Of a DNA stretch of 64,000 nucleotides, positions 31,385 to 40,557 are shown in pieces. Location of the stretch: NCBI RefSeq assembly GCF_001028135.1, contig NZ_LDNM01000013.1:1-64000 (forward strand), read 5' to 3'. The stretch's first letter is position 1, and each line of letters begins with the position of its first letter. Both the position numbers and the translations under genes were made by a program. The notes beneath the pieces were generated by a model that was given only the letters and a program-made list of their open reading frames with translations, did no database searches and was not told the origin of the DNA. This DNA comes from Xenorhabdus griffiniae (GTDB lineage: Bacteria > Pseudomonadota > Gammaproteobacteria > Enterobacterales > Enterobacteriaceae).

Positions 31385-31703
31385 ACATGGAAATAACGAT
31401 CTCAAATAACCCGCTTTTAAACAATCAATTATTATATTGAATATGAAGTCAAGTCAATAATCTTTTATCTTGTCATTAATATCAAACAAAATAGTTACAT
31501 AATTTAATTATAAAATTAATAATAAATTGCATTGAAACTATATCAGTAAGGTATTATTTTTTTGTTTTTCAGCCTTTTTTATTCACCTTTTATCAAAAAA
31601 CAAGCATTGACATAAATTTAACTCAATTAAATAATTGAATCTTCATAACAAATAGTTATAAAAACACAATTTCACTAGTAAATATTCTATAAAGGTAATT
31701 AGG
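31385..31703. other. AT-rich divergent intergenic region
   Basis: Separates the efflux operon (minus) from the thioester reductase (plus). Very AT-rich and without genes. It presumably carries the reductase promoter. Confidence 0.4.
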
Positions 31704-32834
31704 ATGATAAAAGTAAAATATAACGTTTTATTAACGGGTGCAACCGGTTTTATTGGCTCACATCTTTTGGACTTTTTTTTGCAGAAAGAAGAAATAGGCA
31801 CAATTTATTTATTATGCAGAACCGTTGATGATGAAAACAAATTATCTCGTGTAGAAGAAGCCTATAAAAAATTTTCTATAGAAGGTATTCACTACTTAAA
31901 GTCCGCAAAAAATATTAAAGTTATAGAAGGAGACATTACTTTACCCCAGTGTGGAATTAACCATTCAGATTTTCAAGAATTGTGCAATGAAGTCGATGTT
32001 ATTTATCATATAGCCGCACGAGTGAATCACGTGCGTCCCTATGACGTACTAAAAGCGCCTAATGTTGATAGTGTCAATGACATGATTACTATGGCTAACA
32101 CAGGTAAAAAGAAAGTGATAAATTATGCCTCTACGCTTTCAGCCGCCTCTAAAACGGATGAATACGGGAATATTGTGGAGGATTTTCCCGGAGACACCAT
32201 GCTCAATTCTGAAATGGGATACTTAATTTCTAAATGGGAAGCTGAACGCCTGTTGGAAAGTTTCGTAAAAAAAGGGGGTAAAGCAAACATATTTCGTTTG
32301 GGTTATATTTCAGGGCACAGTAAAACAGGAGAGGCACCCTTTGCTGATAATCAATTTATGCTTTTCATGAAGAGCTGTATTCAGTTAGGTTACGCTCCTA
32401 TTTTTCCGGGTCTTATGAATTTTACCCCTATTGATTATACCGTATCCATCATGGCGTTAACTAAATATACCATTGAAACCGGCAATGTCCTTAATTTATT
32501 TAATTATGAAGGCCTGATAAATTGGAGCGATATTATTGCCTGGCTAAATAACTGCGGATTTAATATAGAACTAGTAGAATATTATCAATGGCAAAAAAAA
32601 TTACTTTCCAGCGGTGAAAGTAATGCCCTGTCCCGTTTCTTGCCACTCTATGGTGTAGAAGACTCCTATGATAAGTTATTAAGTCTCTGGCAGGAAATAG
32701 ATAAATTTCACCATACAAAAACAAAAGAAGCAACGGGGATGATTGATATGACATTGCCAAAATTACGTTATGATTTACTGAATACTTATTTGGCTTATTT
32801 GCAAAAGAAGGATTTTTTACCGATGCCAATTTAA
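31704..32834 (+). CDS. Free-standing thioester reductase (NAD_binding_4, SDR-like)
   Basis: 376 residues. Rossmann nucleotide motif TGATGFIGSH (11-20), acidic residue in the GDIT strand, and the SDR catalytic pair Y173-x3-K177 in GYLISKWEAE, followed by the extended C-terminal substrate region. Such domains usually form the last module of nonribosomal peptide synthetases or carboxylic-acid reductases. They release an acyl thioester as aldehyde or alcohol using NADPH. Here it stands alone, with no carrier-protein gene nearby, so it must act on an acyl-CoA or a carrier encoded elsewhere. It pairs naturally with the adenylate-forming ligase 1 kb away. Confidence 0.85.
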   Translation: MIKVKYNVLLTGATGFIGSHLLDFFLQKEEIGTIYLLCRTVDDENKLSRVEEAYKKFSIEGIHYLKSAKNIKVIEGDITLPQCGINHSDFQELCNEVDVIYHIAARVNHVRPYDVLKAPNVDSVNDMITMANTGKKKVINYASTLSAASKTDEYGNIVEDFPGDTMLNSEMGYLISKWEAERLLESFVKKGGKANIFRLGYISGHSKTGEAPFADNQFMLFMKSCIQLGYAPIFPGLMNFTPIDYTVSIMALTKYTIETGNVLNLFNYEGLINWSDIIAWLNNCGFNIELVEYYQWQKKLLSSGESNALSRFLPLYGVEDSYDKLLSLWQEIDKFHHTKTKEATGMIDMTLPKLRYDLLNTYLAYLQKKDFLPMPI

Positions 32835-32847
32835 CTTCACAGAGCAT

Positions 32848-32881
32848 GTTATCTCTCCCCCGTATCGCGGAGAGAGATAAG
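32848..32881. terminator. Hairpin between reductase and GNAT genes
   Basis: Stem TTATCTCTC/GAGAGATAA around a CCCCGTATCGCG-like loop, between convergent genes. Confidence 0.6.
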
Positions 32882-32935
32882 TCTTATTTCCGTATTATTG
32901 ATGGCAACTTGAAAGATGGTAGCTAGCTTACAAAA

Positions 32936-33826
32936 TTACCCTAAGTCTAAATTAGCAATACCATACATATCATTTGGCATATTCATTTTAAAACTACCAT
33001 TGTGCATATAAACAACATGATATTGTTCAAATAACTCTCTTTTTCTTAAAAAAGAAAAAAATGATCCATGTACATATTCAGGTAAGAAAATAGAGATTTT
33101 TGTGTTTTCCGGCAAGCCTGAAGTTAATGCGTTAAATAACTCCTCCGCATCGGCTGGCGTTCTTGCGACTAATGGCCCAATACGGAAACCATCGGGCAAA
33201 GGCCGAATCACACCATAACCATAAATGTCTCCATTAACCGTTTTTAAATATGAGGTATGTCCAGGGAAAGATAACCAACTGTTTAGAAAATTTTGCCGTA
33301 ATGTTGGAAAAAACAGACCGTCATATTTTATGATATTGTCAATATGATGGGGTTTAACGATAGATATTTCTTTTATATTTTCTGATGCTATTTTTTTTAG
33401 TTTTCCCGTATAGTGAACGATATTATAAATAGGCTTTAACCCTGACCTTGTATAATTAGAAACCATGTGAGGCATTGCATTTGAACCGATATCCCGATTA
33501 CCTGAATGGGATCTCGCAACTTTACATACCGCTTTTCCATATCCTTTTCCCCTAAACTCATTATTAACTAAATAGTTACCCCATATCGCATACTGTTCTG
33601 AGTGATTGATGAGAGAAACAGCCGCAACAGCCTGATCAGCAAGCCATCCAATGAAAAGCCCATCATTATCCACTGAATACATACAATCTGCGTCATGGTA
33701 ACCAATATTCCAACCTTCTTTATTCCCCCATTGAACGACACACTCCCAATCCTGACGTGTGGCTTTTTTAACTGTAAAATCATTTGACTTATTTATAAAG
33801 ATTATCTTTTTCTCTGATGAGTTCAT
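32936..33826 (-). CDS. GNAT N-acetyltransferase with second acetyltransferase-like domain
   Basis: 296 residues. The first half is a GNAT fold with the acetyl-CoA loop NEFRGKGYGKAVCK (about 89-102). The second half (about 150-280; YGYGVIRPLPDGFRIGPLVA) matches the C-terminal domain of YitH-like tandem GNAT proteins. It would acetylate an amine on a small molecule or protein. It follows the ligase gene by 38 nt in the same orientation, so the two are probably co-transcribed and may modify the same compound or protect against it. Confidence 0.82.
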   Translation of the reverse strand: MNSSEKKIIFINKSNDFTVKKATRQDWECVVQWGNKEGWNIGYHDADCMYSVDNDGLFIGWLADQAVAAVSLINHSEQYAIWGNYLVNNEFRGKGYGKAVCKVARSHSGNRDIGSNAMPHMVSNYTRSGLKPIYNIVHYTGKLKKIASENIKEISIVKPHHIDNIIKYDGLFFPTLRQNFLNSWLSFPGHTSYLKTVNGDIYGYGVIRPLPDGFRIGPLVARTPADAEELFNALTSGLPENTKISIFLPEYVHGSFFSFLRKRELFEQYHVVYMHNGSFKMNMPNDMYGIANLDLG

Positions 33827-33864
33827 TATTTATTATTTCCTGGCTAATTATTTTTAACGATAAC

Positions 33865-35352
33865 TTAATTTCTTAAGTTATTATTAATAAACGTTAAAAG
33901 TTCAGTATGATTTATTTTTCCTACTGCCGTTTTAGGTAATTTATCTATGGTAAGAAAATGTTTCGGTATTTCATAAGGCAATAATTCTTTATGACACAGG
34001 CTAACTAACTCATTGACTTTTGAATATTTATTTGAATTGGTTTCGATAACGGCGACAGGAATAGTATTAAGCCTAACATCGGGAACGCCTACTATTGCGG
34101 CCTCATTAACCCAAGGGTGAGTTTCCAGTAAATTCTTTATTTTCTCAGGCTGGATTTTAAATCCACCTCGTATAATCATGTTATCGGCTCGCCCTAATAT
34201 CCAGAGAAAACCATCATCATCAATATTCGCTAAATCACTGGTACGGCTCCACCGGCACTTATTCTCCTCTGAGATCCTTCCTTCCGGGCAAACTTCTAAG
34301 AAACCGGCTTGTCCAATGGGAAGTTCGTGACCAAATTCGTTGGTAATTCGAAGCTTTATACCGGGGTATGCTTTACCTGCACTACCTGATTTTAAGGTCC
34401 ACCATTCCCTATGTAATTCGTAATTCCAGCCTGCAACAGCACCCGCAAATTCAGTTGCGCCATAGGACATTAACACTCGTATTCCGTAAAGAGCCAGAAT
34501 TTGATCAATTAATTTAGTGGGACAATAGGTTGAGCCAGAGGTAATTATCTTTAATGAATTAATTTTAGCCGGATCAATATTGGCGCTTTGTAAATCATGC
34601 AAAGCAGCAGGTACAAGAAATGTTGCTCGTATTTTGTGGCGCTCGATGGCTTCAACCCAAGGTTCTAACACAAATTTAGGCATTAATACTATTTTTCTTC
34701 CGGTATATAGAGCGCTTAATACTCCCCATAGACCAGAGATGTGAAAAATTGGCATTGACACTAATGAGACTGAATCAATTAATAATTGATTGTTCCTGGG
34801 TGTTTGCCCGCTTGCTATAAGAGAGTTTTCTATTTCTTTATAGCTTAATTTTATTTGTTTAGGTATTCCCGTTGTGCCTGACGTTAATATTTCAATGGCA
34901 ATATCAGAAGCAGTTATATTATTTGTGTGTAATTGCCTCCCAATAGAATAAATTTCCCCACTATGATTTAATTCAAAAATCACAGTATTCATCATTATTT
35001 CGCTCAGCAATCTTTTATCTTGAAATAATGTCGCTCCGACTATAATCACCTTGATATTTAATTGTTTGACATCTTCTAATAATTTTTGTGCCAATTTTAA
35101 AGGGTTTAATACAACTATAGTCTGCTTGCTCTCCAAGAGTTTCAAAAGAACCGCAATATGTTCAGGACGATTTTCCAGAATAACGCCAACTCTTTCAAAT
35201 TTTGGCACACCTGTTTTTTGTAATAACTCATCAATCCTATTTGTAATGCCACGTATTTTTGCCCATGTCCACCAAGATTGAAGATATTCAATTGCATTAG
35301 CATCGTCCGGTGTTTCATAGAGTAATCGCTTAAAATGTTCACGAATTCCCAT
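33865..35352 (-). CDS. Adenylate-forming acyl-CoA ligase-like enzyme
   Basis: 495 residues of the ANL superfamily. P-loop-like A3 motif ILTSGTTGIPKQ (about 155-166), A5 MSYGATEF, A7/A8 region RTSDLANIDDDGFLWILGRADNMIIRGG (read in two pieces), and the catalytic lysine in LPKTAVGKINH (Lys479). All core residues are present. It activates a carboxylic acid as acyl-AMP and passes it to CoA or a carrier thiol. AAGGAG precedes the ATG by 6 nt. Start of a ligase-GNAT operon; a nearby free reductase could reduce the activated acyl group. Confidence 0.88.
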   Translation of the reverse strand: MGIREHFKRLLYETPDDANAIEYLQSWWTWAKIRGITNRIDELLQKTGVPKFERVGVILENRPEHIAVLLKLLESKQTIVVLNPLKLAQKLLEDVKQLNIKVIIVGATLFQDKRLLSEIMMNTVIFELNHSGEIYSIGRQLHTNNITASDIAIEILTSGTTGIPKQIKLSYKEIENSLIASGQTPRNNQLLIDSVSLVSMPIFHISGLWGVLSALYTGRKIVLMPKFVLEPWVEAIERHKIRATFLVPAALHDLQSANIDPAKINSLKIITSGSTYCPTKLIDQILALYGIRVLMSYGATEFAGAVAGWNYELHREWWTLKSGSAGKAYPGIKLRITNEFGHELPIGQAGFLEVCPEGRISEENKCRWSRTSDLANIDDDGFLWILGRADNMIIRGGFKIQPEKIKNLLETHPWVNEAAIVGVPDVRLNTIPVAVIETNSNKYSKVNELVSLCHKELLPYEIPKHFLTIDKLPKTAVGKINHTELLTFINNNLRN

Positions 35353-35420
35353 AAATGCTCCTTACATTTATTAATAGGTTTCTTGGATTCGCCTAATAAG
35401 TGTAATTTCTAAGAAAGGCG

Positions 35421-35447
35421 ACACGCATCTTGAAGCTGGGTTGATAT
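35421..35447 (-). repeat. Fragment of the ERIC-like repeat
   Basis: ACACGCATCTTGAAGCTGGG plus TTGATAT is the reverse complement of the 5' end of the repeat found at 31278 and 61735. Only this end remains. Confidence 0.55.
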
Positions 35448-35523
35448 AGATATTAAAAATTCAATTTATAAATTGAATGATAATAATGTAATATACTTAA
35501 AGTCAATCACTATGGAGTCCATG

Positions 35524-36702
35524 ATGGCCATTTCAAATGTTACTCAATCGCGTATTCCGGTGGTAGTTTACCTCTTAGGAATCAGCCTGTTTGCGATGGG
35601 AAGCTCTGAATTTTTGATCTCAGGTGTGTTACCAAAAATTGCTGAGGACTTACAAATTTCTTTACCGCTGACAGGAACGTTAATTTCCGCTTTCGCAGTA
35701 GGGGTTTTACTTGGAGCTCCCCCTATGGCAGTGGCAACACTACACTGGCCCAAACGCACAACGTTATTGATCAGTCAGGCGTTATTTATTGCCGCCACTG
35801 CCGCCGGAATGCTTTCACAAGGTTATTGGTCATTATTAGTTAGCCGTATTGTGGGAGGCGTGGCTTATGCCGGATTTTGGGCGGTCGCGGCAACGACAGC
35901 GGTTAATTTGGTCACCAAGGAGCACACAGCAAGAGCACTGTCCATTATGGTGAGTGGGCTAAGTATGGCAATGGTGATTGGAGGGCCGCTTGGCACCATG
36001 ATCAGTGATATTGCCGGATGGCGGGCTGGATTTTGGGTGATTGCCGTGGTCACGTTGATTACCGCGATTGTCTTGTGGTTTATGCTGCCCGACATACAAC
36101 AGGGGCAGTCTCCCGTATTACATATTGAGTTAAAAACGATGGCCCGTCCCGGATTATGGGTGGCTTATGGTACGACAATCCTGACAACCGCTGCTTATAT
36201 GGCAATCTTCGGCTATTTAGGAGCGCTGCTTATTGATACCAGCAAACTGACCGTCACCTGGCTTCCGGCGGTTCTCTCCCTGTTTGGTATCGGGGCTTTT
36301 TTCGGACTCACTATTGGTGGCCGTACAACTGATAAATACCCTTTCAGGACGCTGATTATTGGCACATTGGGCGTTATACTGATCTCTGTTGCATTAGCCT
36401 TTTTAGCCGAAAATTTGATTCTCACCATTTGCCTGGTATTTTTGCTCGGTATATTCGGCTTCGTCGTCAATCCTGCGGTCATGAACCGGGTTTATACCAT
36501 TGCCGATGGTGCCCCCACATTAGCCGGAGCAACCAACGTCTCGGCCTTTCAGCTTGGGATTACATTGGCCCCTTTACTTGCCGGGTTAGCTATCAATGCC
36601 GGTTATGGTTTAGCTTCTATTGGTTGGGTGAGCGCACTACTGGCAATGACCGCTCTTATTCCGATCCTGCTTGATTATTATGTAAATAAAGTAAAATGTT
36701 AG
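35524..36702 (+). CDS. MFS drug exporter, DHA1 chloramphenicol-resistance type
   Basis: About 392 residues with 12 predicted membrane helices. N-terminal pattern LLGISLFAMGSSEFLISGVLP and the motif C-like region VSGLSMAMVIGGPLGTMI are typical of DHA1 antiporters related to Cmx/CmlA and SotB. It expels small hydrophobic compounds. Several in-frame ATGs exist; the one at 35524 has GGAG 6 nt upstream and gives a normal cytoplasmic N-terminus. It is divergent from the ligase operon, and is a second efflux system in this metabolite locus. Confidence 0.88.
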   Translation: MAISNVTQSRIPVVVYLLGISLFAMGSSEFLISGVLPKIAEDLQISLPLTGTLISAFAVGVLLGAPPMAVATLHWPKRTTLLISQALFIAATAAGMLSQGYWSLLVSRIVGGVAYAGFWAVAATTAVNLVTKEHTARALSIMVSGLSMAMVIGGPLGTMISDIAGWRAGFWVIAVVTLITAIVLWFMLPDIQQGQSPVLHIELKTMARPGLWVAYGTTILTTAAYMAIFGYLGALLIDTSKLTVTWLPAVLSLFGIGAFFGLTIGGRTTDKYPFRTLIIGTLGVILISVALAFLAENLILTICLVFLLGIFGFVVNPAVMNRVYTIADGAPTLAGATNVSAFQLGITLAPLLAGLAINAGYGLASIGWVSALLAMTALIPILLDYYVNKVKC

Positions 36703-36941
36703 TGATACCCGTTGTCTGACCCCATGACAAACCTCATTGAAAATCATGATTTTTTTTAACATTCGCCGCTTTTTATCCCTGAGCGCATGTGATTTCTCAG
36801 CAATTCATTGGCACCTGATGCGATATGTCTTGTTCAAGACACACTAAATTAAAATAACATTCAATATAATAATTGACTATGTGATATCAGGTATTCTAAG
36901 ATAACCATAACCGTATGCATAATCCTGATTAAGGATCCAAT
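36703..36941. promoter_or_regulatory. Intergenic region with a promoter for the thioredoxin gene
   Basis: TTGACT at 36873-36878, an 18-nt spacer and TAAGAT at 36897-36902 form a fair sigma-70 promoter 40 nt upstream of the thioredoxin ATG. Confidence 0.5.
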
Positions 36942-37262
36942 ATGAGTACATTAATTGAACTAACCGAAGCGAATTTTGATAGTGTTATCAATACGAAAGG
37001 GGTTTGTGTTGTCCGGTTCTGGGCACCGTGGTGTGGGCCTTGCCTTGCCGTTGCTCCTACATTCAGCCAATTATCAAACGACATGAAAGAGAACGCCACT
37101 TTTGGAGAGGTTAATATCGATGATTTTCAGAATATTGCCGTAAAATATGGTATTCGCAGTATACCCACGACATTAGTTTATAAAGATGGAAAACCCGTAG
37201 ATTCTCTGATTGGCGTTGTTTCACTATCACAATTTAAGAGTCTGGTTTCTCAAAATTTGTAG
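36942..37262 (+). CDS. Thioredoxin
   Basis: 106 residues with the redox centre FWAPWCGPC (Cys31, Cys34) and the conserved cis-proline in RSIPTTLVYKDGK. A complete cytoplasmic thioredoxin that reduces protein disulfides. AAGGATCCAAT precedes the ATG. It differs enough from housekeeping TrxA to be a second paralogue. The following gene was a thioredoxin reductase, now destroyed, so this thioredoxin must rely on another reductase. Confidence 0.92.
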   Translation: MSTLIELTEANFDSVINTKGVCVVRFWAPWCGPCLAVAPTFSQLSNDMKENATFGEVNIDDFQNIAVKYGIRSIPTTLVYKDGKPVDSLIGVVSLSQFKSLVSQNL

Positions 37263-37363
37263 CCCTGTCTGAATTAATTCAGTAAATTATTGGGCTGATT
37301 TATTTTGTTAATCCCGCTTTAGATCCCAGGATTATCATTTACGGATAAAACAAGGAGCATTTA

Positions 37364-37660
37364 ATGTCTTTTTATACGAAAGTGCTAATTATAGGAACAG
37401 GCCCTGCGGGATATATTACGGCGATATATGTCGCCAGAGCGGGTCTTTCTTTTATTGTAGCCTTCGGTGATAAAAATAAATATCAGGCAGAGAGTATAAT
37501 CATTGCAACCGGGTTAACCATACGTTCTCTGGTGTATTTGCCGCCGGAGATGTTGCTGATGGCAAATATCATCAGGCCATTACTTCTGCGGGTTCTGAGT
37601 GTATGGCTGTGCTTGATGCGAAAAAATGGTTACAGATTAATAATCGGTAACCACTATTAA
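37364..37660 (+). pseudogene. Thioredoxin reductase remnant
   Basis: The first codons encode the FAD motif of TrxB (VLIIGTGPAGYITAIYVARAG) and the NADPH-domain strand [14 protein letters not shown]. Then the frame changes. In another frame (about 37534-37640) the FAD-domain end is readable ([20 protein letters not shown], then [15 protein letters not shown]). The redox CxxC, the NADPH-binding domain and about two thirds of the roughly 320-residue enzyme are gone. Non-functional. Confidence 0.85.
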
Positions 37661-37834
37661 TTTATATTCTATTCTCAAATTTTATGCTCTCAAATTAATA
37701 TGTTTATATTTTTCTCTATATCTCTTGACCTAAAGCTAACTTTAGATTTTGTAGTAAAAACCTGACGTTTCTGTCAAATTTATAAAATACTATATAGATT
37801 TTTCGCAAACTGAAAATTAACATAGGATTTCAAA

Positions 37835-38086
37835 ATGAAAAATTCAAGATACATTACTTTATTATTTGTATTAAGCGCTATTTCATTTGGCTCATCGGCC
37901 GCAATTGAGGTCAGATCAGCTGTAGGAGAGAAGATTGGCGTTATTTCTGTAACAGGAGCAGAAACTTTGGATGCACTCACTGATAAATTATCCAAAAAGG
38001 CTGATGAGGCTGGAGCAAAATATTTTCGAATCACTTCTGCTGTTGGTCAAAATAATTTAAATGGAACTGCCGAAATATATAGATAA
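37835..38086 (+). CDS. DUF1471 (YhcN/BhsA-like) periplasmic stress protein
   Basis: 83 residues: signal peptide cut after SSAA, then the DUF1471 fold (GEKIGVISVTGAETLDALTDKLSKKADEAGAKYFRIT...NLNGTAEIYR). Family members in E. coli are small periplasmic or outer-membrane-associated proteins induced by acid, peroxide, copper or biofilm conditions. AGGA lies 8-9 nt upstream of the ATG. It stands alone. Confidence 0.88.
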   Translation: MKNSRYITLLFVLSAISFGSSAAIEVRSAVGEKIGVISVTGAETLDALTDKLSKKADEAGAKYFRITSAVGQNNLNGTAEIYR

Positions 38087-38119
38087 TTGATAGTGCCCCA
38101 TCCAATAATGGCATTATCC

Positions 38120-38216
38120 TATACCCATCCAACCTTCAAGATGCGTGTTATATTTCCCCGCTGCGCGGGGAAATATAAGGCCTTGCGTCGTTCTGCGGAT
38201 TGCAACCTGAAATTGA
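38120..38216 (+). repeat. ERIC-like palindromic repeat, near full length
   Basis: TATACCCATCCAACCTTCAAG start, central hairpin TATATTTCCCCGC/GCGGGGAAATATA, then TTGCGTCGTTCTGCGGATTG, the tail shared with the copy at 61735. Confidence 0.78.
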
Positions 38217-38361
38217 TCAAGTGACATATTAACATGTACCTGAATCAAATTTTAGGTGTGATCTAGTACGGAATAATTAGTCGGACTTGGCACCGACAAT
38301 GCTTTTTAAACTGACAGATACCGAAAAAACGGTAACTGTCAGTGATATCATCATAAGAAAA

Positions 38362-39303
38362 TTAAAAATGGTACTGTAATCCAAGATCGATACTGTAGTT
38401 TCGGTTTTCAATTCCGCCAGAATTATCACCTAAATCTTCGGTGTAGCCAGTATCATAATAGATGAGCTTCGTTTGACCTTTACCTTCACGATATTTGTTC
38501 CAGGTAAACGCCGTATATACCTTCGTATTTTGAGTTAAATAATAACCGGCATCTATACTGGCACCAAAATAACGCACTTTATCAGATCGCTGAGGAAAGG
38601 TTAAACGACGCATATAGTGCTCATCGTTACCCCAGGCTTTTACCCACGGGCTATATTTTAGTAAAAGGCTAAATTCAAAATCCTGATAGCGGTACTGTCC
38701 AGTTAATCCAATATAGGGCAGGCTATATTTTTGTTTATAGCCAACTCCGGCCACCCCCGCAGGAAATTCTCCGATATCAGCGCCATTATCATAGACATAA
38801 TTACCGCCATAAGCCGTCCAACTAAAACGCGTTTCCTGATAACCTAATACCGCCCCCAATTTATAATTAAATTGTTTAATCAACCAACCTGCGGCATTTA
38901 AATCAAATTCATTGGCATCGTTTAGAGAAGTATCAGGGCTGGATGACCAATGAGTCCAATGACTCTGGTTTACATCCAGCCAGTCGTAATCAACCATTTT
39001 GCTATCACGTGACGATAATTTGACCCAACCACCCGCATTCATGGTTAGCCTGTCAAGGAGATCCCAGGAAACTTTGCCTCTGGCAATCAGAGCATCGCCA
39101 ATTTTCCAATTCAATTGGCTACTTTTGTATTTTTGATCCTTAGTATATCCATAAAGATGTTCGTTAGATTCTCCTTTTAGCCAACCAAGCCCAAATGCAA
39201 AAGATACATTACCATCGTACCAATCTAATTGTGATAGAGCAGGTTCTGCCATGACTCCAAAAGAAAAAGCCAATAGTGGAGTCGCTCTCAAGATTTTTTT
39301 CAT
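38362..39303 (-). CDS. Omptin-family outer-membrane protease
   Basis: 313 residues. Signal peptide (about 1-19) followed by a ten-strand barrel ending in SIDLGLQYHF. The omptin catalytic residues are in place: MVDYDW (Asp105, Asp107 of the precursor) and NDEHYMRR (Asp227, His229), as in OmpT, Pla and PgtE. The signature HWTHWSSSPDT is also present. These enzymes need rough-type lipopolysaccharide and cut at basic residues, destroying cationic antimicrobial peptides or host proteins. That would suit an insect pathogen. Start at MKKILRATP; upstream in-frame codons are not needed. Confidence 0.93.
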   Translation of the reverse strand: MKKILRATPLLAFSFGVMAEPALSQLDWYDGNVSFAFGLGWLKGESNEHLYGYTKDQKYKSSQLNWKIGDALIARGKVSWDLLDRLTMNAGGWVKLSSRDSKMVDYDWLDVNQSHWTHWSSSPDTSLNDANEFDLNAAGWLIKQFNYKLGAVLGYQETRFSWTAYGGNYVYDNGADIGEFPAGVAGVGYKQKYSLPYIGLTGQYRYQDFEFSLLLKYSPWVKAWGNDEHYMRRLTFPQRSDKVRYFGASIDAGYYLTQNTKVYTAFTWNKYREGKGQTKLIYYDTGYTEDLGDNSGGIENRNYSIDLGLQYHF

Positions 39304-39607
39304 AATTATTAATGACCTTACCAGAGTGTAAATTAAGTTTTCACTACTTCTGTTATTTTGATAGCGATCCAAAACCAGCAGAGATAATTTATTTAACTAT
39401 TAATAACAGAAATAATAATATCTTGGATATATTACTTTTATCGTTATATGTCTATAGTTTAAGATTATACGCTTTTAGCTATTTTTCATTTTTTTAGGTT
39501 AAATTTTTTTAACTAAAACTTGAAACCATTGGTTTTGAGCACATAAAACTAAGCGGCCCACTATAAAGCAGGCCGCTTATTGTATTAATTTTCAATGAGT
39601 ATCCCAT
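39304..39607. other. Region between omptin and Ves genes
   Basis: AT-rich omptin upstream region with no gene. The ves terminator at 39550-39579 is annotated separately. Confidence 0.45.
39550..39579 (-). terminator. Terminator of the ves gene
   Basis: 9-bp stem TAAGCGGCC/GGCCGCTTA followed on the minus strand by GTTTTAT, about 30 nt past the ves stop. Confidence 0.7.
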
Positions 39608-40177
39608 TCACCCAATCGGGCGTAAATCAACCCACAAAAGCTTGCTATCCACAATCAATGGCTTAATTACCCCTTCTCGTATATCTGGTAACCACCATGC
39701 ACCTTGACCAAAAGCAAGCTGGACACAATTCGCCCCTGTCATTTCCCAGCGCCCTTTTAAAACATAAAGTACACCACTGTGTGACGTTGGCAGTAAACGT
39801 TCATCAGAAATCACTGAAATCTCAGAAGCCCAACATGAACGGCGAGTCATGATATTGAAACACTGTACAGGACCATCCAATAATTCCTCATGGGTCAAAA
39901 TATCACCTGAAAAATTAAATGGCGTCATCTTTTTTACCAATTCGTGTTCCAAAAAGCCCGGACTGGTCAAGCGGACGCCCTTTCCTTCTAATAAAATGAT
40001 TGAGCATTCAATATCAGGGAATTGCCCTAATATCCCACTTTGATGGATCGTCGTAAAACACGCTCGCCAGGCGAAATCATCAGACACAGGCCAGCAAACA
40101 ATATCCCTAGTTTCGCCTTCCCCTCCAGACCATTGCACTCTTGGTAATGTTGCATAATCGAAACATTTCATTTTCAT
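39608..40177 (-). CDS. ves: HutD/Ves family cupin protein
   Basis: 189 residues with the HutD/Ves cupin pattern (WSGGEGETRDIVCWP, GQFPDIECSIILLEGKGV, FNIMTRR, QGAWWLP), about the length of E. coli Ves (191). Ves is reported as cold- and stress-inducible. HutD homologues accompany histidine-use genes, but no hut genes are seen here. No biochemical activity is established. Confidence 0.85.
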   Translation of the reverse strand: MKMKCFDYATLPRVQWSGGEGETRDIVCWPVSDDFAWRACFTTIHQSGILGQFPDIECSIILLEGKGVRLTSPGFLEHELVKKMTPFNFSGDILTHEELLDGPVQCFNIMTRRSCWASEISVISDERLLPTSHSGVLYVLKGRWEMTGANCVQLAFGQGAWWLPDIREGVIKPLIVDSKLLWVDLRPIG

Positions 40178-40329
40178 GCCACTCCTTCACCGCTTTTAAA
40201 TTTTGTTTACAGAACTAAAAGATAACCCGTGTCAACTTGTTAACAGAAACATTGGCAAATAATTTCCCTTACGACAATATTGAGATAGTTGAAATGTGAT
40301 TGATTCCCCGCATTCTTTTAAGAGCATGT

Positions 40330-40557
40330 TTACGCTCTCTGAATAAGTTGTACAACATGGGGATGAGAAAAAAATAGCCACGTGATCTGAGACGGGAATC
40401 GTTCGAGCAAATAAAGCCATTGCTGGAGACTGTACGCAAGCAGACTAAGCCTCGCTTGGTTGATCTTTATCACAATATTCTGTAGGGTGCTGTAGGTACT
40501 CAAAAATGGTTGCCAGTAGCGAATACTGCCAACTAAATGGGCATCTGCCCGGAACTT
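40330..40557 (-). pseudogene. Coding-like remnant after the tonB gene, unidentified
   Basis: Directly behind the TonB stop, another minus-strand frame stays open for 76 codons with protein-like composition (FRADAHLVGSIRYWQPF; INQARLSLLAYSLQQWLYLL) and ends QLIQRA. It has no start codon or ribosome site, so it is probably the C-terminal stub of a lost gene. I do not recognise it. Confidence 0.35.
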
